From Halobellus captivus (GTDB taxonomy: Archaea; Halobacteriota; Halobacteria; Halobacteriales; Haloferacaceae), in contig NZ_RDQE01000003.1 in NCBI RefSeq assembly GCF_003697845.1, positions 22,996-86,995 of the forward strand: a DNA stretch of 64,000 nucleotides. Reading direction: 5' to 3'. How positions within the stretch are numbered: position 1 is the first letter of the stretch; each line of letters begins with the position of its first letter. A program made the position numbers and the translations under genes. This document shows, one piece after another, positions 1 to 9,319 of the stretch. Below the pieces are notes generated by a model, which saw only the letters and a program-made list of their open reading frames with translations, was not told the DNA's origin and did not search any database.

Positions 1-281
1 GTCTCGTCGACCTCGGGGTACGGCGGCGGGTCCGCGACCAGGTCGGCCGGGTCGACGTGGATCGGATCGCCGACCCCGGCCGCGTCGACCTCGGGAACCC
101 CCTCGACGGCGTGGATCCGCGCGCGCATCCGGCCGGCGTACGGCGGCGTGACCCGCAGTACGACCCGCCTGTCGGTCCGCAGCGTCGCCTCCAGGGCGTT
201 CGCCACGTCCTCGCGATGGACCGCGATCGACCGGATGCGCGTCGGGTCCGCCTCCTCGCGGGAGCGTTCGGGATCAGTCAT
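1..281 (-). CDS. Conserved haloarchaeal hypothetical protein, N-terminal part (cut by window edge)
   Basis: The reading frame starts at an ATG at 281 (protein begins MTDPERSREEADPTRIRSIA) and runs off the left edge, so only about 93 residues are visible. I do not recognise a domain; the visible part is an acidic alpha/beta stretch with proline-rich linkers. Its first 8 bases overlap the end of the MutS-like gene (ATGACTGA), so the two are very probably cotranscribed and translationally coupled, which suggests but does not prove a shared role in DNA metabolism. Confidence 0.7.
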   Translation of the reverse strand, partial: MTDPERSREEADPTRIRSIAVHREDVANALEATLRTDRRVVLRVTPPYAGRMRARIHAVEGVPEVDAAGVGDPIHVDPADLVADPPPYPEVDE

Positions 282-2070
282 CGGTCGATCGATCGTCCTC
301 CGGCGTCCAGCGCGCGTCAGAGAGGGTCCGCTGGACGGCCTCCTCGCCCACCGCGGCCGCCAGGTGTTCGAACCCGCCGCGAACCGCCCGGTCGCTCGCG
401 TTCGCGACGAGCCGCGAGACGATGAACTCCGGCGTCGACTTGCCGATCGTGCCGAACCGCGGCTGGTAGTCCACGCGGAGTGCGAGGTCGTTCGTGAGCC
501 CCTCCGCGAAGATGCCGTCGATCCGGGCGGGATCGGGTAGCGGGCTGAGGTCGTCGGCGAGGTGGGTGACGTACACGCCGAGCGCGCCGCGGTCGACGGT
601 GAGGTCGACGAGCCCGTTGAGGAGGTCGGCGGCGCGTCCCGGCTCCGTGATCGCCTCGAACTCGTCGACGAGCATCAGGGTTCGACCCTCCTCGACCAGC
701 GGCGGCACCACGGAGCGCAGCGTCGACTCCAACACGCCGGCGTTGAACGAGGCGTGCCGACGATGGAAGACGATCCGGTCGAACGTTCCGACCTCCGCCT
801 CCTCGGCGGGCACCGGGAGGCCCATCGACGCCAGAAGCGTCACCGCACACAGCGTCTCCAGGAGCGTCGTCTTCCCGCCGGAGTTCGCGCCCGTGAGGAC
901 GCTCACCCGGTCGCCGGTCGGCGGCGACTCGGCGTTCGGGACGCCGGCTCCGCCCGAAAGCGAGTGGTCCCCGACCGCGTACGACACCGGCTGAACCGGG
1001 TCGCCGACGAAGGGACTTCGGGCGTTCCGGACCGCGAGGCCGTCCTCGACGAGCCGCGGGCGGACCAGGTCGTACTCGGCGGCGAACCGGCCGAGCGAGA
1101 GGTCGACGGCGACGTCGGAGACGACCTCGACCGCGAGGGCGACGTCGCCGTCGGCGTCGCCGATCCGGTCGCGGAGGTCGGCCGCGACCGTCGCCTCGCG
1201 CTCGTCGACCGCGTCGGCCAGTTCGTCGACGAGCCCGCGGAGGGTGGCCGAGACGAAGTCCGCCGCGTCGAGCGCGTCGTCGGGTGCGGCCGCCCGAACC
1301 GTCGCCGGGTCGACGCCCGTCTCCGTCGCGACGTGGTCGACGGTCGCGGCCTCGAGCGCCTCGAAGTCCCGGAGCGAGCCGTCCCGAACCCGCTCGAGCA
1401 CGTCGAACGCCGAGTCCGCGAGCTCCTCGGCCGCCGAGAGTCGGTCGCGGAGCCGGTCCAGTTCGTCGTCCGCGCCGGAGGCGACCTCGACGTCGTCGTC
1501 GCCGAGCGAGCCGCGCACGTCCCCGAGCGCCTCGGCGGCCTCCCGGAGCGCGTCGTCGTCGAGGTCGGCGAGCGCGGCGAAGGTCTCGCCCGTCAGTCCG
1601 ACCTCGCGGAGCGCGATCGCGGTCTCGACGGCCGCCCGGTCGGTGCCGCCCGCCTCGTCGTATGTCGCGAACGCCTCGACCACGCGATCGCGGTCCTCGT
1701 CGTCGAGGGCGGCCCAGGCGTCGCGGGCGGCGACGACCCCATCGAGCCTCGTTTCGACCGTCTCCCGGTCGAGCGAGGGCGTGAGGACGCGGATCCGGTC
1801 GGCGGCGTGTTCGGTGAGGGCGTAGCCGGCCGCGAGCGTGAGGAGGTCGTCGTACACGTCGCGCGTGTCGCCCGTCGCGAGGACCTCCATTCCGGCCTCC
1901 CCGTTCGCCCGGCGGAGGATCCGCGTGGCGCGCCCGCGGTGGAGCCCGGCGTCGACGAGCGCGCGGACGTCGGCCGACTCGATCGCCTCGACGGCCCGCT
2001 CGGTGCCGAGTTCGGCGGTCAACAGCTCGCTCGTCTTCGGGCCGATCCCCCAGTAGTCCTCGAGTCGCAT
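274..2070 (-). CDS. MutS-family DNA-binding ATPase (MutS5/MutS2-like, no mismatch-recognition domain)
   Basis: A 598-residue protein. The N-terminus has helix-hairpin-helix-like segments (WGIGPKTSELL, GLHRGRATRIL); the middle is a long acidic helical/coiled-coil core; the C-terminal third is the MutS ABC-type ATPase with a Walker A motif GANSGGKTT near residue 395, a Walker B LMLVDEFEA near 467, and the HASFNAGVLEST segment between them. The N-terminal mismatch-binding domain of MutS1 is absent, as in archaeal MutS5 and bacterial MutS2, and no C-terminal Smr nuclease is visible. I chose ATG 2070 (MRLEDYWGIG) because the upstream extension is basic and lacks haloarchaeal composition. Role in recombination or repair is inferred from the family. 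The downstream gene overlaps by 8 bases. Confidence 0.85.
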   Translation of the reverse strand: MRLEDYWGIGPKTSELLTAELGTERAVEAIESADVRALVDAGLHRGRATRILRRANGEAGMEVLATGDTRDVYDDLLTLAAGYALTEHAADRIRVLTPSLDRETVETRLDGVVAARDAWAALDDEDRDRVVEAFATYDEAGGTDRAAVETAIALREVGLTGETFAALADLDDDALREAAEALGDVRGSLGDDDVEVASGADDELDRLRDRLSAAEELADSAFDVLERVRDGSLRDFEALEAATVDHVATETGVDPATVRAAAPDDALDAADFVSATLRGLVDELADAVDEREATVAADLRDRIGDADGDVALAVEVVSDVAVDLSLGRFAAEYDLVRPRLVEDGLAVRNARSPFVGDPVQPVSYAVGDHSLSGGAGVPNAESPPTGDRVSVLTGANSGGKTTLLETLCAVTLLASMGLPVPAEEAEVGTFDRIVFHRRHASFNAGVLESTLRSVVPPLVEEGRTLMLVDEFEAITEPGRAADLLNGLVDLTVDRGALGVYVTHLADDLSPLPDPARIDGIFAEGLTNDLALRVDYQPRFGTIGKSTPEFIVSRLVANASDRAVRGGFEHLAAAVGEEAVQRTLSDARWTPEDDRSTDD

Positions 2071-2174
2071 GGGTGGACGTCTCGGCGCGGCCGCTTGGTG
2101 TTTTCGTCCCGACGGGCGGAGAACCCGGAATCGGCGGGCCGACGGTTCGGCGGTGAGGTCGACGAGGCCGACCC

Positions 2175-3323
2175 TCACCGGGACTGCCGGTAGATGAGGT
2201 TCCGCTGGATGTCGTTCGCGCCCTCGTATATCACCGGGATCCGCGCGTCGCGGTAGACGCGAGCGATCCGCCGGTCCGTGAGGATCGAACGGCCGCCGTG
2301 GAGTTTCATGCCCTTCTCGGCGCAGTCGACGGCGACCTCCGTGGACTTCGTCTTCGTCAGCGCGGCCCAGTAGCCGGCGTCCTCGCCGTTCGCGACCTTC
2401 TCGCAGGCGCGCCAGTTGAGCGCGCGGGCGGACTCGAAGCCGATCCGCATGTCCGAGAGGGTGTGTTGGACCGCCTGGAACTCGTTGACGGTGCGACCGA
2501 AGGCGTTGCGGCCGTGGACGAACCCCTCCGCCTCCTCGATGGCGGCGGCCGCGAGCCCGAGCCCGTGTCCGCCGACGATCACCCGACCGTGGTTGAAGAA
2601 GTCCGCGAGCACGTAGAAGCCGCCGCCCTCGCTGCCGACGACGTTCTCCTCGGGGACGAAGCAGTCGTCGAGGACGATGTGACCCTGCTTGGACGCGCGC
2701 ATCCCCATCTTCTCCGGGATGTGTTCGGCCTCGTACCCCTCGGAATCCGTCTCCACGATGAAGAGCGTGTAGTTCGAGTAGCGGTCGTCGCTCTCGCCGG
2801 TCTTCGCGTAGACGGTGAGCCAGTCCGCCTCCACCGCGTTGCCGACCCAGTACTTCTCGCCGGTGAGCTCGTAGCCGCCCTCAACCTTCTCCGCGAGCGT
2901 GGTCATCCCCGCGAGGTCGGATCCGGTCTCGGGTTCCGAGACCGCGAGCCCCGATATCTGGTCGTTCTCCGCGACCGGGCGGAGGTACTCCTCCTTCTGT
3001 GCGTCCGTCCCGTACTGCTCGAGCATCTCGCAGCCGAAGCTGGCCAGCTGGAGGGTGAGGGCGATGCCGGCGTCGGCGCGGTAGAACTCCTCGGCGATCG
3101 CGAGCACCTGCGCGAGGTCGAACCCCTTCCCGCCGTACTCCTCGCCGATGTCCTGTGCGACGAGTCCGGCGTCCATCCCGGCTTCGAGGACGTCCCAGGG
3201 GTACTCGCCCGACTCGTAGTAGCCTTCCGCGTTCGGCGCGATGTGTTCGTCCGCGAACTCGCGGGCCTCGCGTTTGACTTCCCGTGCGCGCTCCGGCACG
3301 ATACTCTCGTCGAGTAGGTCCAT
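2175..3323 (-). CDS. Acyl-CoA dehydrogenase
   Basis: A 382-residue protein of normal family length. It shows the acyl-CoA dehydrogenase N-terminal helical domain, the middle beta-domain with the signature SEPETGSDLAGM and the FAD-binding YWVGNAVEAD segment, and a C-terminal domain ending GGRSILTDRRIARVYRDARI and YEGANDIQRNLIYRQ; the latter Glu (YEG) is in the usual catalytic-base position. It oxidises acyl-CoA thioesters to enoyl-CoA, passing electrons to ETF; the chain-length preference cannot be read from sequence. ATG 3323 gives MDLLDESIVPERAR, the usual start; an upstream in-frame extension is less likely. No beta-oxidation partner genes are adjacent. Confidence 0.93.
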   Translation of the reverse strand: MDLLDESIVPERAREVKREAREFADEHIAPNAEGYYESGEYPWDVLEAGMDAGLVAQDIGEEYGGKGFDLAQVLAIAEEFYRADAGIALTLQLASFGCEMLEQYGTDAQKEEYLRPVAENDQISGLAVSEPETGSDLAGMTTLAEKVEGGYELTGEKYWVGNAVEADWLTVYAKTGESDDRYSNYTLFIVETDSEGYEAEHIPEKMGMRASKQGHIVLDDCFVPEENVVGSEGGGFYVLADFFNHGRVIVGGHGLGLAAAAIEEAEGFVHGRNAFGRTVNEFQAVQHTLSDMRIGFESARALNWRACEKVANGEDAGYWAALTKTKSTEVAVDCAEKGMKLHGGRSILTDRRIARVYRDARIPVIYEGANDIQRNLIYRQSR

Positions 3324-3406
3324 GTCCGGAGTCCACCCCGCCGGGGCAAAACCTTCGTGGAACAACGAAAAACGCGTGCTTCGTTTATCCGTCCGCTCGA
3401 GTCCGG

Positions 3407-4768
3407 CTACGCGTCGCTCTCCTCGAAGGGGTTCGCCAGCTCGATCGTCTCCTCGCGGTCCGGGCCGACGCCGACCGCGTACACCGCCGCGTCCATCTCG
3501 TCGGCGACGAACTCCACGTAGGTCCGCGTCGCCTCGGGGAGCGCCTCGTAGCCCTCCTCCGCGACGGCAGCCCAGTCGACGGCCGACCAGGTGTCGAACT
3601 CGCGGTAGACGGGCTCACACCGCTCCCACCGACGGGTCGTCGTCGGCACGGTGTCGATTCGCTCCCCGTCCAGCTCGTAGCCCACACAGACCTGCAGCTC
3701 CTCGAGGTCGGCGAGCACGTCGACGTGGTTGATCGCGACGCCCGTGAACCCCGAGACGCGCGAGGCGTGCCGGAGCATCGGGAGGTCGAGCCAGCCGATC
3801 CGCCGCGGTCGGCCGGTGACCGTCCCGAACTCCCCGCCCTTCTCGCGTATCTCGTCGGCGAGCGACTCCTCGCGGTCGTCGCCGTCGAGCTCGGTCGGCA
3901 TCGGTCCCGCGCCGACCCGCGAGAGGTACGCCTTCACGATCCCGACGACCTCGCCCGCGCCGACGGTCGTGACTCCGAGCCCGGATCCGACGGACGCGGC
4001 GCCGGCGGTCGGGTTCGAGGACGTGACGAACGGGTAGTTGCCGTGGTCGACGTCGATCGAGGTCCCCTGTGCGCCCTCGAAGAGGATCCGATCGCCCGCC
4101 TCCCGGCGGCGATGGAGGAAGTCACTGCAGTTGACGGTCATCCCGTCGTCGGCCAGGCGCTCGCCGACCTCGACGAACTCCTCGTAGAGCGCGTCGACGT
4201 CGAAGGCCTCAGCGTGCTCGGAGTCCGCCACGTCGAGCCCGTAGACGTCCTCGGCGACGGCCCGGTTGTGCGAGACGGCGTACTCGAGTCGCTCGCGAAG
4301 CACGTCCGGGTCGAGCAGGTCGCCGACCCGGATACCCCGGCGGCCCGCCTTGTCCTCGTAGGTGGGGCCGATCCCGCGGCCGGTCGTGCCGACCTCGACG
4401 CCGGAGTCGTCGTCCGCCTTCCCCGCCTCCTCGATCCCGTCGAGGACGCGGTGGTACGGGAGGATGACGTGGGCTCGGCGCGCGACCCGAACGTCCGGAT
4501 CGAGCCCGCGCTCGCGGAGCCCGTCGATCTCCGAGAATAGCGTCCGCGGGTTGACCACGCATCCGTTGCCCAACACGCCGACCGTGCCGCGGACGGCCCC
4601 ACTCGGCACCAACGATAGCTTGTACTCCTCGCCGCCTTCGACGACGGTGTGGCCGGCGTTGTCGCCGCCCTGATAACGGACTACGACGTCCGCGTCCCCT
4701 CCCCACCGGTCGACGAGCGCGCCCTTGCCCTCGTCCCCGAGTTGGGAGCCGACGATGGTGACTGTCAT
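3407..4768 (-). CDS. purA: Adenylosuccinate synthetase
   Basis: A 453-residue enzyme that joins IMP and aspartate using GTP in the first committed step of AMP synthesis. Motifs seen are GSQLGDEGKGALVDRWGG at the N-terminus (GTP loop with the catalytic Asp), GGDNAGHTVV, GRGIGPTYEDKAGRRGIRVGD, and FEGAQGTSIDVDHGNYPFVTSSN. The start at 4768 (MTVTIVGSQLGDEGKG) is fixed by homology; a TATA-like GTTTTA on the minus strand at 4795-4800 lies 27-32 bases upstream, fitting a leaderless message. It is monocistronic here; other purine genes (purS, purQ, purU) are 46 kb away in the window. Confidence 0.97.
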   Translation of the reverse strand: MTVTIVGSQLGDEGKGALVDRWGGDADVVVRYQGGDNAGHTVVEGGEEYKLSLVPSGAVRGTVGVLGNGCVVNPRTLFSEIDGLRERGLDPDVRVARRAHVILPYHRVLDGIEEAGKADDDSGVEVGTTGRGIGPTYEDKAGRRGIRVGDLLDPDVLRERLEYAVSHNRAVAEDVYGLDVADSEHAEAFDVDALYEEFVEVGERLADDGMTVNCSDFLHRRREAGDRILFEGAQGTSIDVDHGNYPFVTSSNPTAGAASVGSGLGVTTVGAGEVVGIVKAYLSRVGAGPMPTELDGDDREESLADEIREKGGEFGTVTGRPRRIGWLDLPMLRHASRVSGFTGVAINHVDVLADLEELQVCVGYELDGERIDTVPTTTRRWERCEPVYREFDTWSAVDWAAVAEEGYEALPEATRTYVEFVADEMDAAVYAVGVGPDREETIELANPFEESDA

Positions 4769-4992
4769 ACCGCTACCCCCTTCCGACCGGGGGGTAAAAC
4801 AGATTACGGTCCGTCGTCGCGATCGCCTCACGAACGTGGATCGTTCCCGAATCGAGAGCGGAGAGATGTCGTCGTTCGTGTGCTTCTCCGGCCGACATCC
4901 GGTCGCGTCCCGATCGGCTTCGAGATCCGAACCGTTAACTACTCCCATGTCAAACCGTGAGCCGGAATTCGTCCTCCGCGGTTCGACAACAA

Positions 4993-5000
4993 CTTTTAAA
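4993..5000 (+). promoter_or_regulatory. TATA-like box for the small winged-helix gene
   Basis: CTTTTAAA centred about 31 bases before the ATG at 5028, the spacing expected for a haloarchaeal leaderless transcript. Its position helps decide for ATG 5028 over an overlapping ATG at 5023, which is closed after two codons. Confidence 0.6.
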
Positions 5001-5027
5001 AGGGGGCATGACGAGTTAACATATGGC

Positions 5028-5333
5028 ATGATAGATCGACTCGAGAAGGAGGTAGATATGCTGGAGCGGCACCTTCAGGTGCTGCGAATGGTCATCGAGA
5101 ACGAACCGATCGGGATCGTGAAGATGTCCAACGAGACGGGCTACCCCCACCACAAGGTCCGGTACTCGCTTCGCGTCCTCGAGGAGGAGAACCTCATCGA
5201 ACCCTCCAGTCAGGGCGCGATCACGACCGAACGCACCCACGAGTTCGTCGACGAACTCGACGAGAAGCTCGACGACACGGTCGAGAAGCTCGGCTCGATG
5301 CGGATCGACGACGCCGCCGAACTCGAGAACTGA
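5028..5333 (+). CDS. Small winged-helix DNA-binding protein, haloarchaeal
   Basis: A 101-residue protein. An N-terminal helix (MIDRLEKEVDMLERHLQVL) resembles a short coiled-coil; it is followed by a winged-helix region (VIENEPIGIVKMSNETGYPHH then KVRYSLRVLEEENLIEPSSQ), and a second acidic helix (VDELDEKLDDTVEKLGSMR) probably for dimerisation. This is the architecture of small archaeal transcriptional regulators; the target is unknown. It is divergently transcribed from purA with about 260 bases between the starts, so regulation of purA is possible but untested. Confidence 0.85.
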   Translation: MIDRLEKEVDMLERHLQVLRMVIENEPIGIVKMSNETGYPHHKVRYSLRVLEEENLIEPSSQGAITTERTHEFVDELDEKLDDTVEKLGSMRIDDAAELEN

Positions 5334-5440
5334 GCGAGGAACCCGAATTCGCTTCCGCACACCGCCCGGTCGCCCCGACGATACGACCCGGCACTCGGTC
5401 CGTCGACTGATCGTTCTCCCGTCGATGAGACTCCTCTCCG

Positions 5441-7786
5441 CTACAGGTCCGGGACCGTCAGGTGGAACCCGCCCTCGCGCGACTCCACGAGACACAGGTG
5501 GTAGCCGCGCTTGCGCGAGAGTTTCACGAAGCTCTCGCGCTTCGAGCGGTTGAACAGCCCGCCGCCGACCGCGTCGCTCGCGGCCTCCAACGCGTCGGGC
5601 TCGAAGAAGCTCGCGGTCACCGCGAACGCCGCGGCGAACGCCTCGTTCGACTCCGCTATCACTCCGCCGTTCGCGACGAGCGACTCCAGGGTCCCGCCCG
5701 CGGTCGGCGCGCGCGAGTCGTTGAGCTCGGCGACGAACAGCGGGTTGCCCATGCGGTCGCGCAACACCAGATCGAACGAACGCTGCTCGCGGGTCTCCTC
5801 GCCGTTCTCCCGGATCACGACGGAGACGGAGCCGCCGATCTCGGCGCGGTCGATCTCGGGGAGCGCGTCGTAGAGGTCACGCAGCGCGCCCCCGTTGCCC
5901 GTCTCGCCGATCTCGAAGGGGAGCTCCTCGACGAGCCACCGAGTGAAGCCGTACTCCATCGTCTCCCGGAGGAACGACTCGAACGGCTCGCCGTCGACGA
6001 GGAGTCCCTCCGTCTCGAAGCTCGTGTGGTGTTCGATCCGGAGGTTCTGTCGGAGCTCATCGCGGCTGATCGTCCCGTCGTGAGCGTCCTCGAGCGTCGC
6101 GCCGCTCTTCGAGTCGTATCTGATGAACAGGTTGGTCCCGTCGCGCGCCTCGGCGGCCGACAGGCTCCGATCGCCGTCGGGAAGGCGTGACTCCGCCCGA
6201 TCGAGCTGCTCGCGGAGGCGATCCACCTCCGTGCGGAGCCGATCGAGTTCCTCCTCGAGTCGGTCGCGCTCCGATTCGATCTCGTCCCGCTCGCTCGTCA
6301 CCTCGTCGAGCTCCTCGCGGAGCTCGTCCCGCTCGGTCTCGAGCCGATCCCGCTCGGATTCCACCTCCTCGCGGGCGGATTCGGCCGTCGAGAGTGCCGA
6401 TTCCAGCTCCTCGATCCGTTCGCGAACCTCGTCCGGCGCTCGGTCCGAGACGGCTGCCCGCCCCGAACCGGACCGAGCCGTCGAGCGCGGGTTCGGCGAC
6501 GACCCCGCTTCGGACCCCCGTCCCGCCGTCGACCCCTCCGCGGTCCCGTCGGTTCGTGACCGGTCCGAGGACCCCGTCGACCGACCGCTCCGGTTCGACG
6601 AAGCGCCCGGCTTCCGGTTCGCACGCGACGACGATCCGGCCGACGGGTTCTCGCCGCGTTCGTTGGTCTCGGACGGATCGAGCGCCGGGATCGACTTGGT
6701 CTCGCGCCACTGCGCCTCCTCGGAGAAGACGTCGTCGTCCGAGGGACCGTTCGACCCGGCCGACGCCCCCGTCCGTCGATCGGTCGACGTCTCCGACGCT
6801 CCCGCGCCCGGTTGCTTCGTGGCGGCGTTTCGATCCACGGTGGCGGCGTTTCGATCCCCCGTCGTGACGTCCCCCTTTTCGCTTTCGGCGTCTGCCGTCT
6901 CGGCGGGGGATCCGGACCCTTCATTTCGCTCGTCGGACCCTCTCCCTGTCGGTTCCGGTATCAACGGTGTCTCGTCACGATCGTCCCGTTCGCCCCGGTC
7001 ATCGTCCGTGCCCGTCGACGTCGAGTCGTCCACGTCCGATGCCGCCGGATCGGTTTCCGGCTTCCGTGACTGATCGGTGGTGTCGGTGTCGTCATCGCCC
7101 GGACGCTCGTCTCGCCCGCGGTCGCGGCCGCCCTCGGATACCGGATCGTCCTCGCTCTCGCCGGGATCGCTTTCGTGATCTACGTCCTCGTTTTCGTCGT
7201 CCCCGTCCTCCTCAGCCGCGTCCGTTCCGGCGACGGTGGCCCCGTCGGGCTCCGGGATCTCTCTGACGTCGAGGTCGACCTCGTAGACGGTGTAGATCCC
7301 GATCTCGTCGTTCGCGAGGTCGAAGGCGTCCTCGCCGGTCTCGAGCCGTCGTGCGTTCCCGACGAACGCGGCGGCCATCGACTCGCCGGCGGTGTAGGTG
7401 ACGTAGTAGTCGCCGGAGAGCACGTTCTCGGAGAGCTCGACGTAGCCGGTGAACCCTCCCTGCGAGAGCTTGTCGTCCGCCTCCGAGAGCGGCGTGTCCT
7501 TCGTGTAGTACTGCGCGCGCTGTTCGCCGCCCCGTTCCTGCATCGCGAAAAGCACCGGAAGCGCCTGGTGGGGCGCCTCGTAGATAGTTCCGGAGGCGTC
7601 CGCGAACGCGTCGAGATCCGCGTCGACGGTCCCGACGACGCGACCGTCGAGCATGAACAACCACCCGGTGTCGTCGGTCGCCGCGCCCGTGAAACCACGG
7701 TCCGCGAACCGGCGGAGCCCGTCGAACCCGCCGTCGAACTCCCGCGCGTCCCACCCGGTGATGTCCTCCCTTCGCTGTGCGTCCAT
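5441..7786 (-). CDS. Large haloarchaeal protein with acidic disordered linker and coiled coil
   Basis: A 781-residue protein in three parts. Residues 1-180 form a compact domain (GWLFMLDGRVVG, YTKDTPLSEADDKLSQGGFTG, LSGDYYVTYTAGESMAAAFVGN) that I recognise as a conserved haloarchaeal family sometimes labelled transcriptional regulator, without experimental proof. Residues about 180-440 are a low-complexity, Asp/Glu/Ser/Thr-rich linker. Residues 440-540 are a heptad coiled coil rich in Arg/Glu/Leu. The C-terminal 200 residues look like an alpha/beta domain (FIRYDSKSGATLEDAHDG, FDLVLRDRMGNPLFVAELND, KRGYHLCLVESREGGFHLTV) reminiscent of a restriction-like fold but without a motif I can confirm. 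Start ATG 7786 follows a minus-strand TATA-like AGTATTTGGG at 7811-7820. Confidence 0.8.
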   Translation of the reverse strand: MDAQRREDITGWDAREFDGGFDGLRRFADRGFTGAATDDTGWLFMLDGRVVGTVDADLDAFADASGTIYEAPHQALPVLFAMQERGGEQRAQYYTKDTPLSEADDKLSQGGFTGYVELSENVLSGDYYVTYTAGESMAAAFVGNARRLETGEDAFDLANDEIGIYTVYEVDLDVREIPEPDGATVAGTDAAEEDGDDENEDVDHESDPGESEDDPVSEGGRDRGRDERPGDDDTDTTDQSRKPETDPAASDVDDSTSTGTDDDRGERDDRDETPLIPEPTGRGSDERNEGSGSPAETADAESEKGDVTTGDRNAATVDRNAATKQPGAGASETSTDRRTGASAGSNGPSDDDVFSEEAQWRETKSIPALDPSETNERGENPSAGSSSRANRKPGASSNRSGRSTGSSDRSRTDGTAEGSTAGRGSEAGSSPNPRSTARSGSGRAAVSDRAPDEVRERIEELESALSTAESAREEVESERDRLETERDELREELDEVTSERDEIESERDRLEEELDRLRTEVDRLREQLDRAESRLPDGDRSLSAAEARDGTNLFIRYDSKSGATLEDAHDGTISRDELRQNLRIEHHTSFETEGLLVDGEPFESFLRETMEYGFTRWLVEELPFEIGETGNGGALRDLYDALPEIDRAEIGGSVSVVIRENGEETREQRSFDLVLRDRMGNPLFVAELNDSRAPTAGGTLESLVANGGVIAESNEAFAAAFAVTASFFEPDALEAASDAVGGGLFNRSKRESFVKLSRKRGYHLCLVESREGGFHLTVPDL

Positions 7787-7947
7787 CTTACCGGTATTCC
7801 CCGGCACCGACCCAAATACTTTCCGGACCGTCAGACGCCGGATCGGCCGGATCGGCCGGATCCGGAGGCGTCGCCGTCGTCGACCGGAACACGGATTCCC
7901 GATTCGCTCCGTGTCGGTCGCGGTTCACTCCGTCCCAGTCGTGCGGG

Positions 7948-8424
7948 TCATTCCGTACCGACCACGGTCTCTATCGCCTCGCGGCCCAGTGCGACCACGT
8001 CGGCGTCGAACCCGCCGGCTCGCAGTTCCTCGGGGGTGTACCACGACCACTCGTCGGCGTCCGCCTCGTCGTCGCCGACCGGCTCGATCCGGCGGGAAGG
8101 TACCCGCGCGTAGTAGAGGTGATCGATGTGCTGGTGGCTCACCGACCCGTCGGGGTGGACGTCGATGTCATGGAGCATCTGGTGGGCCGGCTCCGGGAGC
8201 GGCCGCCCGTTCGGCGTCTCGACGGCCGCGCGGTCGGCGACGAGTTCGGCCTCGAGTCCGGTCTCCTCGCGGACCTCCCGCAACGCCGCCTCGTGCGGCA
8301 GTTCGTCGCGCTCGATGTGCCCGCCCGGCGGGAGATGGATGCCCAGCCGGCCGTGTTCGTGAAGTGCCGTCGCGCCGTCGTTGACGACGTAGGTGGTCGC
8401 CGTGAAGTGGCGGGTCGTCTCCAT
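7948..8424 (-). CDS. Nudix hydrolase
   Basis: A 158-residue protein with a complete Nudix box at residues about 35-57: G, five residues, E, seven residues, then REVREETGL. It therefore should cleave nucleoside-diphosphate-linked substrates with Mg2+. The preceding LPPGGHIE and the later HIDHLYYARVPS segment resemble families acting on nucleotide sugars or oxidised nucleotides, but the substrate cannot be assigned. Its start at 8424 is 93 bases from the divergent IMPase-like gene, so both promoters lie in that interval. Confidence 0.92.
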   Translation of the reverse strand: METTRHFTATTYVVNDGATALHEHGRLGIHLPPGGHIERDELPHEAALREVREETGLEAELVADRAAVETPNGRPLPEPAHQMLHDIDVHPDGSVSHQHIDHLYYARVPSRRIEPVGDDEADADEWSWYTPEELRAGGFDADVVALGREAIETVVGTE

Positions 8425-8517
8425 ACCGTTCCTCTCGACCCGATACGATTTGTGCGTTCGGGACCCGGCCGACGCGTTCCGCCGGGTTCTTTGACTGCGG
8501 TGGGCGAACGCCCGGCC

Positions 8518-9291
8518 ATGACGGACCTCGACGACGTCGAAGCCGTCGCCCGTGCGGCGGTGCTGGCAGGCGGCGCGGAGCTTCGCACCCGATACCGGAA
8601 CGGCGATGCCGCCGGCGAGTACGGCCCGACCGACGTGAAGGCGGCCGCCGGCGGGGCGGCCGAGGCGCGGATGCTCCCGGTGGTGCGGCGTGCGTTCCCC
8701 GATCATCCGGTCTTCGCCGAGGAGGCCGGTCGGTTCGACGGGAGCGGTCCCTACCGCTGGGTGATCGATCCGTTGGACGGAACGAACGACTTCACCGCGG
8801 GGCTGCCGACCTTCGCCGCGTCGGTCGCGGTTCTCGAGGGCGACGAACCGGCGCTCGCGGCCGTCAGACAGCCGGCGACCGAGGAGACGTATCTCGCGCG
8901 ACGGGACGCCGGCGTTACCTACCAGGGGAAGCGGGTGACGGCGGACGGCGACGTCGCGCTCGGAGCCAGCACGGTCGCGACGATCGTCGGACGCGACGTC
9001 CCGCGGGACCCCGACCTCTCCCGGCGGGCCGACGCGATCCGGGAGGCGCTGTCCGACGAGGTGAAGCGGGTGATCGACAGTTGGGCCCCGACGGTTCACT
9101 CGGGGCTCTTCGCTCGCGGGCGAATACAGGGACTCGTCCAGTTCCATCCCGACGAGGAGGAGCGGGCGGTCACGGAACTGTTCGCCTCGGAGGCCGGCGC
9201 GGCGATCCGCCGCGAGGGGCCGCTGTACGTCGCGGCGTCCGACGAGGACCGGTTGGCCGCGCTGTGGGAGGCGATCGACGCGTCGCGGTGA
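8518..9291 (+). CDS. Inositol monophosphatase family protein, atypical second metal motif
   Basis: A 257-residue member of the IMPase/FBPase/CysQ superfamily. The first metal site is present: FAEEAG and WVIDPLDGTNDF. In typical members the second motif reads WD followed by AAG and EEAGG; here the aligned stretch is EERAVTELFASEAGA, so the usual Trp-Asp pair is replaced by Glu-Glu. The central region is also short. Dephosphorylation of inositol phosphate, fructose-1,6-bisphosphate or PAP is possible, but the altered site makes a specific name unsafe. It follows its own promoter region and runs convergently with tfb (28 bases between stops). Confidence 0.85.
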   Translation: MTDLDDVEAVARAAVLAGGAELRTRYRNGDAAGEYGPTDVKAAAGGAAEARMLPVVRRAFPDHPVFAEEAGRFDGSGPYRWVIDPLDGTNDFTAGLPTFAASVAVLEGDEPALAAVRQPATEETYLARRDAGVTYQGKRVTADGDVALGASTVATIVGRDVPRDPDLSRRADAIREALSDEVKRVIDSWAPTVHSGLFARGRIQGLVQFHPDEEERAVTELFASEAGAAIRREGPLYVAASDEDRLAALWEAIDASR

Positions 9292-9319
9292 AGGACGGGG
9301 ACGGACGGCGGCGGAAGCG

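Noticed and set aside
562..2193. Long plus-strand open frame opposite the MutS-like gene
   Set aside because: It is the antisense shadow of a GC-rich gene; its translation is Arg/Val/Asp low-complexity with no domain.
2298..3317. Plus-strand frame opposite the acyl-CoA dehydrogenase
   Set aside because: Antisense shadow; the minus strand encodes a complete, well-conserved enzyme.
4649..4960. Plus-strand frame over the purA start region
   Set aside because: Overlaps purA antisense and has no motif or start signal.
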